Assembly: GCA_900314755.1 (NCBI GenBank) | Contig: OMWH01000003.1 | Location: forward strand, 62,001 to 126,000 | Direction: 5' to 3' | Source of the DNA: an uncultured Prevotellaceae bacterium | Lineage (GTDB): Bacteria; Bacteroidota; Bacteroidia; Bacteroidales; Bacteroidaceae | DNA: 64,000 nucleotides | Part shown: one piece after another, positions 13,798 through 24,030 of the stretch | How the letters are laid out: each line of letters begins with the position of its first letter | Position numbering within the stretch: the stretch's first letter is position 1 | Translations under genes and position numbers: made by a program | Notes under the pieces: generated by a model | Databases searched by the model: none | Seen by the model: the letters and a program-made list of their open reading frames with translations, nothing else | Told to the model about the DNA's origin: nothing

Positions 13798-13829
13798 TTT
13801 GGTAGTTTCAAACCAAATCCTTATATTTG
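13798..13829 (+). promoter_or_regulatory. Promoter of 50-aa membrane gene
   Basis: TTTG (13798-13801), exactly 20 bp, TATATTTG (13822-13829). This perfect consensus fixes the downstream start at 13862 rather than further upstream. Confidence 0.85.
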
Positions 13830-13861
13830 CAGTAGAAAAAGAACCTAAAAACGGAGGAGTT

Positions 13862-14014
13862 ATGTGGGTTGGCATTAATTTTATATTGAGTTTGGTCTTG
13901 ATGCCTTTCTTTCTTAGAAGAAGGGGGATTATTAATGTCTGCAAATTCCTTGTGATCTGTTCGATTCTTACACCTTTATTTGGTATACCTGTATTTAATA
14001 TGATTAAAGACTAA
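13862..14014 (+). CDS. 50-aa two-helix membrane protein, unknown
   Basis: The start is ATG 13862, behind GGAGGAG and a perfect promoter. The 50-residue product begins MWVGINFILSLVLMPFFL, then RRRG, then a second hydrophobic helix (about 25-45). Two helices joined by a basic turn suit a small inner-membrane protein. Phage proteins of this size include exclusion factors, antiholins and toxins; nothing in the sequence decides between them. Because it has a private strong promoter in an accessory zone, it may be expressed from the lysogen. A longer in-frame start at 13736 lies upstream of the promoter and is rejected. Confidence 0.6.
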   Translation: MWVGINFILSLVLMPFFLRRRGIINVCKFLVICSILTPLFGIPVFNMIKD

Positions 14015-14033
14015 TTGGCGTTTGCCTATTAGT
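14010..14033 (+). terminator. Weak hairpin after 50-aa gene
   Basis: ACTAAT-T-GGC (14010-14019) and GCC-T-ATTAGT (14024-14033) form a stem around GTTT. The T tail is poor (TGTCCTTTCTT). Confidence 0.4.
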
Positions 14034-14061
14034 TGTCCTTTCTTACTCAGGTTTTTCTTGC

Positions 14062-14069
14062 TATGTTTG
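14062..14069 (+). promoter_or_regulatory. -7 box of tape-measure gene
   Basis: A perfect TATGTTTG lies 22 bases before ATG 14092. The -33 region is only T-rich. Confidence 0.55.
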
Positions 14070-14091
14070 CACAAAATGGCAAGAAGTTTTT

Positions 14092-17000
14092 ATGTCAAGT
14101 TACCAAAAAATCTCAGAAGACGTTATTCGGCAGGTTATTACTGTTGAAGAGAAAGAAGCACTCCAAAAGTACCATAAAGTCCAAAAAGGTATCAAGGACA
14201 TGCGAGAAGAAGTGGCTGACCTTAAAAAGGATCAGGAGGCCTTGCGCATACAAGGGAAAAAGGGAGGAGAGCAGTGGAAAAAGAACGCAGAGGATATCGC
14301 CTCTTTAAACAAACGTATCAAAGAAAGTTCACAAGACCTCACTAATTTGCGAGACAAGTTGAGTATCAACGTAATGACTGTTGCCCAGTTGAGAAAACTG
14401 TCCAAAGACCTTACCCGAGAGCTTGAGCATATGTCTGCAGCTGCAAATCCTGAGGAATACTCTAAGCTCAGCCAGAAACTTGCAGATGTTAAAAACCGCA
14501 TTAAAGACCTTAATATACAATCAGAGTATGTTAGAAGTAGCCTTAAGGAAGCGCAAACTGAGAGTTTTTTGTGGGGAACTGCCATTGTCAAAGTGGGAGA
14601 AATGGCACTTTCCGTCATGGGACGGATTGGAGGAGAAATCGCAGAAGTAGTGTCTCGGTCTCTTGAACTTGCCGAATCTGCCGACGGCGTGCAGCATGCC
14701 TTCGAGCAAATTGACAATGGTGACCAACTGTTGTCCGGACTCCGGAAAGCCACCAAGGGTACCGTTAATGACCTGGAACTGATGAAGGCGACCATGAAGG
14801 CTAGGGACTTCAATATTCCCTTGGAGGATCTTGGCAAGTACCTCTCCTTCGCGCAGTTAAAAGCACAACAGACGGGACAGTCTGTAGATTATATGGTTGA
14901 CTCCATTGTCACCGGTCTTGGCAGGAAGTCGAAACCAATTCTTGACAACCTGGGTATCTCCGCTGCAGAGATTGACGAGAAGATACAGGAGACAGGTGAT
15001 TTCGCCAAGGCTGTCGCCCAGATAGTCAATACCCAGCTGGCGGAAGCTGGAGATACTTACGTCTCCGCGGCTGACCGTGCGTTGAAGAGAACCACGGACC
15101 TGCAGAATGCCCAGTTGGAGTTAGGCAAGTCTCTCCTCCCCTATAAGGAATGGGCAGAGGAAACGTATGGTGCCGCCATTATACGATTGACGGATCTTAT
15201 TAAGTGGACTATACAGCATGCCAGCGTGCTGAAGACAGCCGCTGTTGCCATGGCAACTTTCACGGTAGCCGCCATCGCCAACCGTGCGGCGATGCTTCAG
15301 AACACTGTCAGCGTCAAGGGGGCTGTGACAGCACTGAAGACATGGATTGCCACGCAGAAAGAGGTACAGTTGCTGATGTCTCCCTTGTCCGCTGCCTTCA
15401 ACGGGCTGTCGCTGGTATTCTATAGATACACAGGCAATGTAACCAAAGCAAGGGTTGCCCTTGTCGCATTCACCAGGGCAATGAGGATGGTACCATATCT
15501 GGCAGTTGCCGCAGCAATCACTGCTGTGGTCTATGCGCTCTACCAGTTCGCGACTCGTGCGAAGGAGACGAGTCCATATCTGGAGGCGGTCGACGCTTCT
15601 ATGAACCGGCTGAAGACTCGTAGCGAGCAGTTACGGAAACAGATGGTGAGGGATGTCGATGATATGAAGACTTCCGCCAAGAAGTCGTACACGGAGCAGA
15701 AGACCAAAGTAGACCTTCTGACGAATACCATCAACGACAATACCAAGTCCATCAAAAAACGCCGGGAGGCTCTTGACGAGATCAAGAAGATAATCCCAGC
15801 CTATCATGCACAGCTCACCACCGAGGGGAAACTGATCAACAACAACACCTCCGCTATCAAGGAATACACCAAGAACCTGTATAAGGCTGCGTTGGCTCAG
15901 GCTGCGTTAGGAAAGATCAACTCCTATGCGGACAAGATGCTGGATCGTCAGCAATGGCTTGCCGGACGTGAGGAGAACCAGAAATGGGTAAAACAACAGG
16001 CTGACTCCTTGGGGTTTGACGTGGAGAACAAGGAAGTGGGAAAAGGAAGCGGTATAGGCGCTAAGTATTGGGTCAAGGACCGGGGCACAAAGGACGGCAA
16101 CCTGCGGTATATCTCTGAGGAGGAGTACAACCGCCTGGCAAAGGTCAGCGACCTTTACACCTATAACGTGCAGAGCATAAAGGAGCACTCCGAGGTCATG
16201 GACGGCTACAGCCGTTCGATCGACAATATCGTAAAGAACGCAGAGAAACTGGGGGCAGACCTGAACAAATCGCTGGGAGGTGACAGTGGCAAAACGAATC
16301 CGTCCAAGCCAACAGGCTCCGGTTCTGCCACAAAAGAGGACTCTAAATCCCTGTCGGAGTTTAAACGCCAGCGTCAGAAGGAACTGGATGCTTCCAAAGC
16401 AATATACGAGGAGGAACTCGTCGCTCTCAAGAAGTCCCTTGCCGACAAGAAAATCACGAGACAGGAATACGACTCACTTGCATTGGCTTCCGAGATCGCC
16501 TATAAAGAGAACGTGCTGAAGGTAGAGCAACGGTACCAGAAGGATTCGGAAAGCCTGCAGATAAAGGATGCCGAGAAGAAAAAAGAAATACAGGCAGATC
16601 AGAATCGTAACGTCCAGAAGGCTCTTGACGACTCAAACCAGGCAAGGCTGCAGGCGTACGCCCAGTATCAGAGCCAGATGCAGGCTCTTCGCGACTCCTC
16701 CATGTCTGAGGCTGACCGTGAGAAGGCTGACCGTGACGCACAACTTGCGGTCCTTGACGCATACTACAAGGCATCACTCCAGTACGCTGAGGAAAACAAG
16801 GAGAATACACTAGCCGTAGACAATGCCTATTTTGCCGCAAGGGAGAAACTGGAGGAGGACTGGAGGAAGAAGGATGAGGAGCGTAAGTTCCGTACCAGAT
16901 CCTCTGCAGGACTCATAACTGTCCAGGAGGAGCACCTGCACAACATTGCAGAGATTGATGCCAATACGGACCTTTCTCCTGAGGAGAAGAACCGGGCGAA

Positions 17001-18075
17001 AGAGAACCTTGAGCGCGAGCACCAGCAGCGTCTGCTGCAGATCCGCGAGGAATACGGGCTCGTAGGTCAGCAGGAACTCTTTGACGCTGAGATGGAGCAA
17101 CTGGCTCTGCAACATGAGCAAGGACTGCTCTCCGAGGAGGAGTACGAAGAGGCGAAGAAGAATATGAGGATGCAGAAGTGGAAGGAGTCGTTCGACTACT
17201 ACCATGGGCTCTTCAGTAACGCCGTCAGTGCTCTTCAGGATGCGGAGCTCGCCAATGTCGACGCCAAGTACGACGCAGAGATAGAGGCTGCACGCAAGGC
17301 TGGCAAGGACACCACCAAGCTTGAGGAGAAGAAAGCCCGTGAGCAGCTGGAGATCCAGAAGAAATACGCTGACATCAACTTCGCCATCAAGGCTTCCCAG
17401 ATCATAGCCGACACCGCCACGTCCATCATGAAGGCTTACGCTGACCTTGGACCGATAGCGGGAAGCATTGCCGCCGCACTGATGGGCGTGACAGGTTTAG
17501 CACAGTTGATGGCTGCCAACGCCGAGCGTCAGAAAGTGAAGCGCATGACCCTGAACGGTGGCAGTTCCTCTTCCTCCACGTCAGCAGAGCGTGTCGCCAC
17601 GGGTAAGGAGGAGGGCGGATTCCTCGACGTGGAGCGGGAGCAGGACGGCAAGCGGTTCCACGCCAAATACGACCCCAACCGACGCGGCTACGTTGATCAT
17701 CCAACCGTTATTGTGGGAGAAGGTCCTTCCGGACAGTCGAAGGAGTGGATTGCCAGCAACGCCGCTGTCGAGAATCCGACAGTCCGCCCGGTACTGGATG
17801 TTCTGGACCGTGCGCAGCGAGCCGGTACCGTCCGTACCCTTGACCTTAACAAGTTCCTGATCCAACACAGGGGCTTTGCGGGAGGAGGCAGCCTATCCCC
17901 CACCTCACTGAAGGTACCCCCGTTGGGACTGGGGATGGACCCTAAGCTGATGGATCGGTTCATCTCCCTGATGGAGAGGATGGAGCGTAACGGCATCCCT
18001 GCCCATGTGGGACTCGACGAGATAGACAATCAGAATAAGCTGCTGCAACAGTCACGTAACATCGGAAGCAAATAA
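14092..18075 (+). CDS. Tail tape measure protein
   Basis: The 1327-residue protein sets tail length and helps DNA cross the envelope. It opens with long coiled coils (about 10-155, rich in K, E and Q). Two hydrophobic segments follow (about 378-400 and 466-486). Another charged coiled-coil region covers roughly 740-1090, and a glycine/alanine-rich hydrophobic stretch (ADLGPIAGSIAAALMGVTG, about 1117-1135) typical of tape measures precedes a serine-rich linker. This layout and its place before the distal tail genes make the call. The start is set by the promoter at 14062; the stop shares one base with the next ATG. Confidence 0.85.
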   Translation: MSSYQKISEDVIRQVITVEEKEALQKYHKVQKGIKDMREEVADLKKDQEALRIQGKKGGEQWKKNAEDIASLNKRIKESSQDLTNLRDKLSINVMTVAQLRKLSKDLTRELEHMSAAANPEEYSKLSQKLADVKNRIKDLNIQSEYVRSSLKEAQTESFLWGTAIVKVGEMALSVMGRIGGEIAEVVSRSLELAESADGVQHAFEQIDNGDQLLSGLRKATKGTVNDLELMKATMKARDFNIPLEDLGKYLSFAQLKAQQTGQSVDYMVDSIVTGLGRKSKPILDNLGISAAEIDEKIQETGDFAKAVAQIVNTQLAEAGDTYVSAADRALKRTTDLQNAQLELGKSLLPYKEWAEETYGAAIIRLTDLIKWTIQHASVLKTAAVAMATFTVAAIANRAAMLQNTVSVKGAVTALKTWIATQKEVQLLMSPLSAAFNGLSLVFYRYTGNVTKARVALVAFTRAMRMVPYLAVAAAITAVVYALYQFATRAKETSPYLEAVDASMNRLKTRSEQLRKQMVRDVDDMKTSAKKSYTEQKTKVDLLTNTINDNTKSIKKRREALDEIKKIIPAYHAQLTTEGKLINNNTSAIKEYTKNLYKAALAQAALGKINSYADKMLDRQQWLAGREENQKWVKQQADSLGFDVENKEVGKGSGIGAKYWVKDRGTKDGNLRYISEEEYNRLAKVSDLYTYNVQSIKEHSEVMDGYSRSIDNIVKNAEKLGADLNKSLGGDSGKTNPSKPTGSGSATKEDSKSLSEFKRQRQKELDASKAIYEEELVALKKSLADKKITRQEYDSLALASEIAYKENVLKVEQRYQKDSESLQIKDAEKKKEIQADQNRNVQKALDDSNQARLQAYAQYQSQMQALRDSSMSEADREKADRDAQLAVLDAYYKASLQYAEENKENTLAVDNAYFAAREKLEEDWRKKDEERKFRTRSSAGLITVQEEHLHNIAEIDANTDLSPEEKNRAKENLEREHQQRLLQIREEYGLVGQQELFDAEMEQLALQHEQGLLSEEEYEEAKKNMRMQKWKESFDYYHGLFSNAVSALQDAELANVDAKYDAEIEAARKAGKDTTKLEEKKAREQLEIQKKYADINFAIKASQIIADTATSIMKAYADLGPIAGSIAAALMGVTGLAQLMAANAERQKVKRMTLNGGSSSSSTSAERVATGKEEGGFLDVEREQDGKRFHAKYDPNRRGYVDHPTVIVGEGPSGQSKEWIASNAAVENPTVRPVLDVLDRAQRAGTVRTLDLNKFLIQHRGFAGGGSLSPTSLKVPPLGLGMDPKLMDRFISLMERMERNGIPAHVGLDEIDNQNKLLQQSRNIGSK

Positions 18076-20240
18076 TGAAGATTACAGACATTGAGACAGG
18101 AGAGAACCTGCAATTAATACCAGGCACGAAAATGTCGGTGGAACGAACAAATCCGTTCTTCAATGACTATGGAGAACAGAGTGTCCCTCTTGATATACCT
18201 GCGTCTCCCCATAACTGCAAAGTACTCGGACACCCGGAGGCTTTTGGAGTCAGGCGCAAGGCTATCATGAGGAACGCCGTGATCCGGGACGGTGAATACT
18301 ACGCACAGTGTCGTCAGGCGATACTGTCTGCCACCCGTCATGGGAATATCAGCACCTCTTTCTATATGAGTGACGGCAGTCTGTATTCCCGTATCGGCAA
18401 CATCAAACTGCGTGATATCTACGGTGACGAGCGTATTGCCGCCGCAGGGTCGACTGTCGCCAGTTGCATCGCCTGGTGCAAGACGCTGGTGAACAACACC
18501 GATCCTGACTATACCATATTCCCCGTATTGGTAACAGATGACTCGAATATGGACACAGGGTGGAATTACAAGATCCTGAACAACTACGGATGCAAGGTGA
18601 CCGTGTATGCTGCTGAGGGAGCCCCCCAGGAGGAGTACGTGAAAAAAGTAGCTCCGCTGTTGCTGTACTCCGGGCAGACTCCTATCTTCGAGAATGAAGA
18701 GGACACTATGGAGTACGTGGACGGAATGCCCGTCAACCTGAAGCCAGGATACTATATCACCCCCTTTGTCCGTGCCATACGTGTCCTTAAGGATGTCTTC
18801 TCTCATTTCGGATATACACTTCAGGAAAACTTCTTTACCCAGACGGAGCCTTTCTCGAAGATGGCGATCATCAACAACTGCATCGATACAATTGTGAACG
18901 GCTACATCCTGAAGGCAGACCTGGTACCAGACGTTTCGTGCAAGGATTTTCTTGCCGTGTTCCGCAAGAAATTCTGCTGTGAGTTCGTCTCCGACGAGAG
19001 GAACATGACCGTCAGTGTAGTCTTCCTGAAAGACATCCTCAATCAAGCTCCGTCGACAGATCTGACGAACAACATGACTGCAGAGCCGACTTTCTCGTTC
19101 AAGTCGCAGAAAGATTTCAAACGCATTAAACTCGCCTCAGAGCATAAGGTCGACCAGGAATCCTCAGACAGTTTCGACACCATCAAGGATTTGCTTGCAA
19201 GTCACGAGACGGCGGTTTTCTGCAAAGTCGACGGCGCTTTCTATAAAAGCGGATGGAAAGGCTTTATGCCCGTTGAGACGAAAGTGGCTGAGAGTTCCAT
19301 GGACTATGACAGTGGTGGCGAGGAGGAGCCGCTGGAAGTCAGAGTTCCTGACCTGCAGCCGGAATACCGCATGCTTCGTCATGTCTATGACCCGGGAGAC
19401 GGACAGGAGAACTTCGAGTTTAACCTCGGTCCTTATATATATATCGGTGATTATACCGCCAGGCACAGCAAGTTGAAAGGAACAAACGTTTCTTCCGACG
19501 AAGAAACCTCGACCGACGACAATACGGGCGCCCCTGTCAGTCCTTGCACTCTCGCTTTCACGCATGGCGGAGAGAATATTGCAGGCACTGCTGGAAGCGT
19601 ATCATCTTATAACCTCTATACCTTCGGAACCGGCATCCACGCCTATGGGTCATACATGAACGACAGAGGATTCAAGAGGATATTCGACTATTCGCTATTC
19701 TACTGGGGGGACGACGGCATATTCGAGAAATTCTACCGTCCAATGGATCTGCTTCGACGTAACACGCTTAACGAGGTGAAAGTCAACTTGCTGCTTTCCA
19801 TGCATGAGAAGATGAACATCCCTGCCTGCGAGAAAGTGTGCATCAGGGGGGAGGAGTTTCTTCTTAACAAACTGAAATTCACACTCGGGGAAAAGAATGA
19901 TCCGCAGGAGACTAGTATGTTGACGTTGTCTGTTCCTGACTCTCCCTCTGTTGCTCCGACTATCACCGAGACTCTTCCAATGATGACAACCGAGTATAAA
20001 TGGATAACACGGGGGGAAGAGAGTGACGTGACATGGATTGGCTATCCTGAAGAAAACTCTCCGTATCATGGAGACGGGGAATTCCATTCCACCGTATATC
20101 CGCCACTTCCTTGTGCGGATTTAGTTGGACAGACCTTCGGTGAGCAGACTGCCTATACTTATGTCGGAAGAGTAGAATGGTATCTTTATAAACACCTTTA
20201 TCGCGCCCGTAAGGTATGGCTTGAGTGTGTTCATGCATGA
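18075..20240 (+). CDS. Distal tail or baseplate protein
   Basis: This 721-residue protein lies between tape measure and minor tail protein, the usual place of distal tail and hub proteins. Its N-terminus (IPGTKMSVERTNPFFNDYG, about 17-35) is of a type common to Bacteroidetes prophage tail proteins; the rest is a long beta-rich stretch without a recognisable enzyme motif. An acidic serine/threonine-rich loop (about 470-485) is probably surface-exposed. The ATG overlaps the tape-measure stop (TAATG), so the two are co-translated. Which exact baseplate role it plays cannot be told from the sequence. Confidence 0.65.
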   Translation: MKITDIETGENLQLIPGTKMSVERTNPFFNDYGEQSVPLDIPASPHNCKVLGHPEAFGVRRKAIMRNAVIRDGEYYAQCRQAILSATRHGNISTSFYMSDGSLYSRIGNIKLRDIYGDERIAAAGSTVASCIAWCKTLVNNTDPDYTIFPVLVTDDSNMDTGWNYKILNNYGCKVTVYAAEGAPQEEYVKKVAPLLLYSGQTPIFENEEDTMEYVDGMPVNLKPGYYITPFVRAIRVLKDVFSHFGYTLQENFFTQTEPFSKMAIINNCIDTIVNGYILKADLVPDVSCKDFLAVFRKKFCCEFVSDERNMTVSVVFLKDILNQAPSTDLTNNMTAEPTFSFKSQKDFKRIKLASEHKVDQESSDSFDTIKDLLASHETAVFCKVDGAFYKSGWKGFMPVETKVAESSMDYDSGGEEEPLEVRVPDLQPEYRMLRHVYDPGDGQENFEFNLGPYIYIGDYTARHSKLKGTNVSSDEETSTDDNTGAPVSPCTLAFTHGGENIAGTAGSVSSYNLYTFGTGIHAYGSYMNDRGFKRIFDYSLFYWGDDGIFEKFYRPMDLLRRNTLNEVKVNLLLSMHEKMNIPACEKVCIRGEEFLLNKLKFTLGEKNDPQETSMLTLSVPDSPSVAPTITETLPMMTTEYKWITRGEESDVTWIGYPEENSPYHGDGEFHSTVYPPLPCADLVGQTFGEQTAYTYVGRVEWYLYKHLYRARKVWLECVHA

Positions 20241-20270
20241 CCTGTCCTTTCCTTCTTTGGCGTAATACTG

Positions 20271-20278
20271 TAAATTTG
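20271..20278 (+). promoter_or_regulatory. -7 box of minor tail operon
   Basis: A perfect TAAATTTG lies 16 bases before ATG 20295, in a 54-base gap. The upstream TTTC is a weak -33. Confidence 0.6.
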
Positions 20279-20294
20279 CACAAAACAAGCATCT

Positions 20295-23200
20295 ATGTAT
20301 ATTAAGATTTATCCGGACAGCCTAAGCCTTGTTGGCAATATGAACCACCTCTTGGTCGAGTCCACAGAGGATGTGTCGTTCTCTATCAAGGTGGAAGGAT
20401 TATCCTCGGACCTCGTCGAGAGGGTGTATTCTCCTAACAGCAACCATCTGTTGGAGATAAATCTCTATGATATCGTATTCCCGGCACTGTCATTTTCCTT
20501 ACAGAACGTCTCAGAGCCTTATCGGCAGGCTGATATTGTCAAGACTTTCGTTATCACCCTGAAGGGTGTCACCAGCAGGGAGACGAAAACGAAGACTTTT
20601 ACTGTCGTCCGTGGCGGTGTTGACCGGCTGGCAGATACGGCGGAGAACTTCCTTCTGCAGAACTTCCTGACATGGCAGCCGAATATCAAGCCCGTGACTT
20701 ACTACACACCGGAGTTCCTGACCTACTATGCTGCCGTCGCCTCCAAGGTGAAATGCAAGGCTCGTGTAGATGGCAATGATGTTACCGTCACCTTGGCTAG
20801 CATCCCAGCGGGTCAGGCATGGACCATTCCTGTACAGTACGCAATCATTGCCGGAAAGGTTAACGGGCTCCCCTCGTATTATGACGTTTGGGTTGAGGAT
20901 GCGGGAGGTCAACGTCTGACGTATATCCAGCGTTACTTCGCCCAGGACATGAAATCCGAGAACGAGCAGTGGATACTGTTCGAGAACTCACTTGGCGGCA
21001 TCGACACCTTCCGTGCTTACGGAAGTACAGACATGGAGGCATCCCACAGTCATAACGTCGCAGAAATAGAGGAGATGTCGTCCGAGTACCGTGTGGACAC
21101 TGAGCGAAAGTTCAAAAAGAATACGGGCAGACTTGACCGGAAAGAACGTCTGTGGCTGCTTGATTTCTTCCCGAGCCTGGCAAAATACTTGTACGTAGGA
21201 GATTACCTGCGACAGATTGTCGTCACGGACAGTGATGTCAATTATAAGGCTTCAGAACTTCCGTCCCAGTATAATTTCACATATAGGTACGCAGATGCCA
21301 AACCATACTTGAACATCCCCAGGACAGACGCACCTCTTGAAATCCTTGATATCGACATACCTGAGGTCGGGTCTTTTACGGTCGCCCCACGCTTAGTTGA
21401 GTTCCCGAGAATTCAGCTAAGTAGTGGGGCATTGTTTCCTGTTCAGGATCCATACAGCAGCTCATGGGCTGCCACCACCCTTGGTGCGATAGCACAGTTC
21501 TTTATCCAGTATATAATAGGATCGTACTCTGGAGGCGGAGGAATAGGACATTCGCATTCCAATCTTGATTTTTTAGAGAATCTCTCTTGGGGTAATATTC
21601 TCAGGAAAGACAGGGATGATACCGCTGCGGGGGTCATCACATTCCTGAAGGGGATTGTCGCCAAGGCAAAAAGCTATTTCAAGGGTATTGAGAACGATGG
21701 CGATATCTCCAATACCGGAACCATATCCACCAAGAATATCGTTGTCACAGGCAAGGCTACCTTTATGTCCGTTGAGATAGAGGAGGTTAAGGCTGCCGGT
21801 GGCATGATAGTAGAGAGCCCTGGTCGCTTCCGTATCGACAGGGTTGAGACAACCAACAGACCGCGGGCTGTGTTCAACAATGTCACAGGTAAGTATGACG
21901 GAGTCCTGCGGTGTTACCAGCTGGCTAAGGACGGGCGTGACCGTATGGTTTTCAACGAGATACGCCCCGGTGACCAGCTGCTGTGCCTGACATTCAATGT
22001 TGATCCTGACAATACCGAAAGTGCGACCACCAACCGCTATTACTGGCGCAGGGTACTTGCCGTCAGCTCGGAGACGGTGTTGTTGACGGAGGAGGACGGC
22101 AGCAGCAACCCGTACCACTGGGTGGATGTGTCGCTTGAAGACTACGACGGATCCTTCCAGATGACAGACGGTGCGCTTGAGCCTGTTGGTGACGGGGGCA
22201 TTGTCAAGGCGGACGTTCCGGAAGCCGGCGACGAGACAGTCGTATTAGGACACAACTGGGGTGTCGAGACCGACACAGACCGCCAAGGGGCATGGGTGTC
22301 CTCCGCATACAAGGGCAATGATCCGCAACTCGCCAGTCACGCCCCCTATAAGGCGCAGTACTGGGGAATCGACGACTACGACCTGTCCAGTCATCTGAAG
22401 ACCTACTTCGCCCGTGGGGATAACCGTGTCGTCGGTACCATGGAGATGACAGCAGACTCCACCCTGGGGGGCGAGAAGATGTCCGATACCCTCAGAGGTC
22501 TGAGAAACCAGATCAACTCCGTCAAGAGCCAGACGGACAAACAGGTGGTCATCTGGCTGGGGGAGGGCGTGCCTACGACAGAGAGTGATCCTGCGTGTGA
22601 CTGGCAGGACGAGTCCACAAGGGCGTTGCACGAGCACGACCTTTATTATAATAAGAGTCAGGCAACCGCTGACGGCAGCGGTCGTGCCTGGTCATGGGAG
22701 CAGGAAGACGGTGCGTGGACATGGAAGGAGATTACCGACAGGGACGTGCTCCGATCCTTGGAGGCTGCCGCACAGGCTCAGGAGTCCGCCGATGCAGCTC
22801 AGGAGTCCGCCGATGCAGCTCAGGAGTCCGCTGATGCAGCTCAGGAGTCCGCTGACGAGAAGTGCAGGACGTTCGTCATCGCTGAGCCTAACGTCCTGCC
22901 CACTCCTCCCTATAAGGTGGGTGACCTTTGGATGAACGCCTCCTATGCCGCAAAAGTTGATGATGTCGATTACAGTTATGACAACGACTTACTCCGTTGT
23001 GTAGTGGCGAGGGAGGTAAACAGCCAGCCAGCAATCACCGACTGGGCACCGGCACATAAGGCAACCAGTTCAGAGCTGAAGACACTCGATGACAAGATCT
23101 TGGCAAGGGTGACCGCGGAGGATTTCAACCGGTTCCGCTACGAGTCCGGACTTGTGATTACCGACAGCAACGGTCTGTTGTACTCGCTCTCGAAAGACGG

Positions 23201-24017
23201 GGAGGGACATGAGGTGAGAAGTGAGATCTCCACCTATGTCAGACAGGAGACTGTCGACGGCAAGACGTATATCAAAAGCGGGATATCACTGCGAGCCGAC
23301 CAGATAGACTTCATCGGCAAAACCGTCATCAATGGAAAATTTGTCGTTGACAGTGACGGAAACGTCACCATGGACCACTTCACGGCGACTAATGCCAAGA
23401 TTACGGGAGAAATCAATGCGGTGTATGGTACTTTTGAGCAAGGGCTTATAAGTTCAAACAAGACAGTGGCTCTCTGTGACACTCCTAGAGGCTCCTATAA
23501 CTGGCGGGGACTCGCTGTCGGCTATGATGTCTCGGGAGCCGGGGAGCGGGATTTGGTTAATATAGGGGCTCGCTTTCCCGGGACATACGAGGAAGGTGCT
23601 TATGGTAGGATTGCAATATCCAGCAAGGCGGCACTCCACGTACCGATAATTGAGCTGTCCGGTCTGGACGGCAGTGTCAGTTCTCTGATTGTTAGGACAA
23701 ATACCGCCTATTGTAAGGGCTTCGTTCCAGGATTCACAGAAACATTTTATGATTTGGAGCTTACCAAGACACATTTCTTTGTCAGGGTGCTTGGATCTGG
23801 AAAGACAATCACATTACCCTCTTCGGCTGACAACGGACAGATGTATATAATAGTCCCGCACAACGGATGCACGCTTAAGGTCAGTGACAATAGCGGACAC
23901 ACAATGGTCACACCAGCCAGCACAATTGTATCCGCCTTGTCTATCAGTGGTGCAAAATACCACTTTGCGACCTTTGACGGGGATAGAAAGGAGTGGATGT
24001 TGACTTGGAATTCATAA
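20295..24017 (+). CDS. Minor tail / tail-tip protein
   Basis: This 1240-residue beta-rich protein would form part of the tail tip. Visible parts are an N-terminal beta region (about 1-370), a glycine-histidine linker (GGGGIGHSHSNLDFLENL, about 413-430), a region of short repeats with IDRVETTNRPRAVFNNVTG-type text shared by Bacteroidetes phage tail proteins (about 515-535), four AQESADA heptads (about 828-855), and a C-terminal beta domain ending in SGAKYHFATFDGDRKEWMLT, resembling fibre tips. It has its own promoter and is followed by two small genes and the giant adhesin. Tail identity is firm by context; the exact role is not. Confidence 0.7.
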   Translation: MYIKIYPDSLSLVGNMNHLLVESTEDVSFSIKVEGLSSDLVERVYSPNSNHLLEINLYDIVFPALSFSLQNVSEPYRQADIVKTFVITLKGVTSRETKTKTFTVVRGGVDRLADTAENFLLQNFLTWQPNIKPVTYYTPEFLTYYAAVASKVKCKARVDGNDVTVTLASIPAGQAWTIPVQYAIIAGKVNGLPSYYDVWVEDAGGQRLTYIQRYFAQDMKSENEQWILFENSLGGIDTFRAYGSTDMEASHSHNVAEIEEMSSEYRVDTERKFKKNTGRLDRKERLWLLDFFPSLAKYLYVGDYLRQIVVTDSDVNYKASELPSQYNFTYRYADAKPYLNIPRTDAPLEILDIDIPEVGSFTVAPRLVEFPRIQLSSGALFPVQDPYSSSWAATTLGAIAQFFIQYIIGSYSGGGGIGHSHSNLDFLENLSWGNILRKDRDDTAAGVITFLKGIVAKAKSYFKGIENDGDISNTGTISTKNIVVTGKATFMSVEIEEVKAAGGMIVESPGRFRIDRVETTNRPRAVFNNVTGKYDGVLRCYQLAKDGRDRMVFNEIRPGDQLLCLTFNVDPDNTESATTNRYYWRRVLAVSSETVLLTEEDGSSNPYHWVDVSLEDYDGSFQMTDGALEPVGDGGIVKADVPEAGDETVVLGHNWGVETDTDRQGAWVSSAYKGNDPQLASHAPYKAQYWGIDDYDLSSHLKTYFARGDNRVVGTMEMTADSTLGGEKMSDTLRGLRNQINSVKSQTDKQVVIWLGEGVPTTESDPACDWQDESTRALHEHDLYYNKSQATADGSGRAWSWEQEDGAWTWKEITDRDVLRSLEAAAQAQESADAAQESADAAQESADAAQESADEKCRTFVIAEPNVLPTPPYKVGDLWMNASYAAKVDDVDYSYDNDLLRCVVAREVNSQPAITDWAPAHKATSSELKTLDDKILARVTAEDFNRFRYESGLVITDSNGLLYSLSKDGEGHEVRSEISTYVRQETVDGKTYIKSGISLRADQIDFIGKTVINGKFVVDSDGNVTMDHFTATNAKITGEINAVYGTFEQGLISSNKTVALCDTPRGSYNWRGLAVGYDVSGAGERDLVNIGARFPGTYEEGAYGRIAISSKAALHVPIIELSGLDGSVSSLIVRTNTAYCKGFVPGFTETFYDLELTKTHFFVRVLGSGKTITLPSSADNGQMYIIVPHNGCTLKVSDNSGHTMVTPASTIVSALSISGAKYHFATFDGDRKEWMLTWNS
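22776..22859 (+). repeat. Four 21-bp in-frame repeats in tail gene
   Basis: Units start at 22776, 22797, 22818 and 22839 (GCTCAGGAGTCCGCCGATGCA with a few third-position changes). Each encodes one heptad AQESADA of a predicted coiled coil. Near-identical units suggest recent slippage, so copy number could vary between relatives. Confidence 0.85.
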
Positions 24018-24030
24018 CAATTAAATAATT

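Noticed and set aside
13736-13861. Longer N-terminus for the 50-aa membrane protein
   Set aside because: The perfect promoter at 13798-13829 lies inside the extension, and the ribosome site is at 13862.
18114-19046. Leftward frame of about 310 codons inside the tail gene
   Set aside because: Shadow frame; the sense-strand protein continues through and fits the tail operon.
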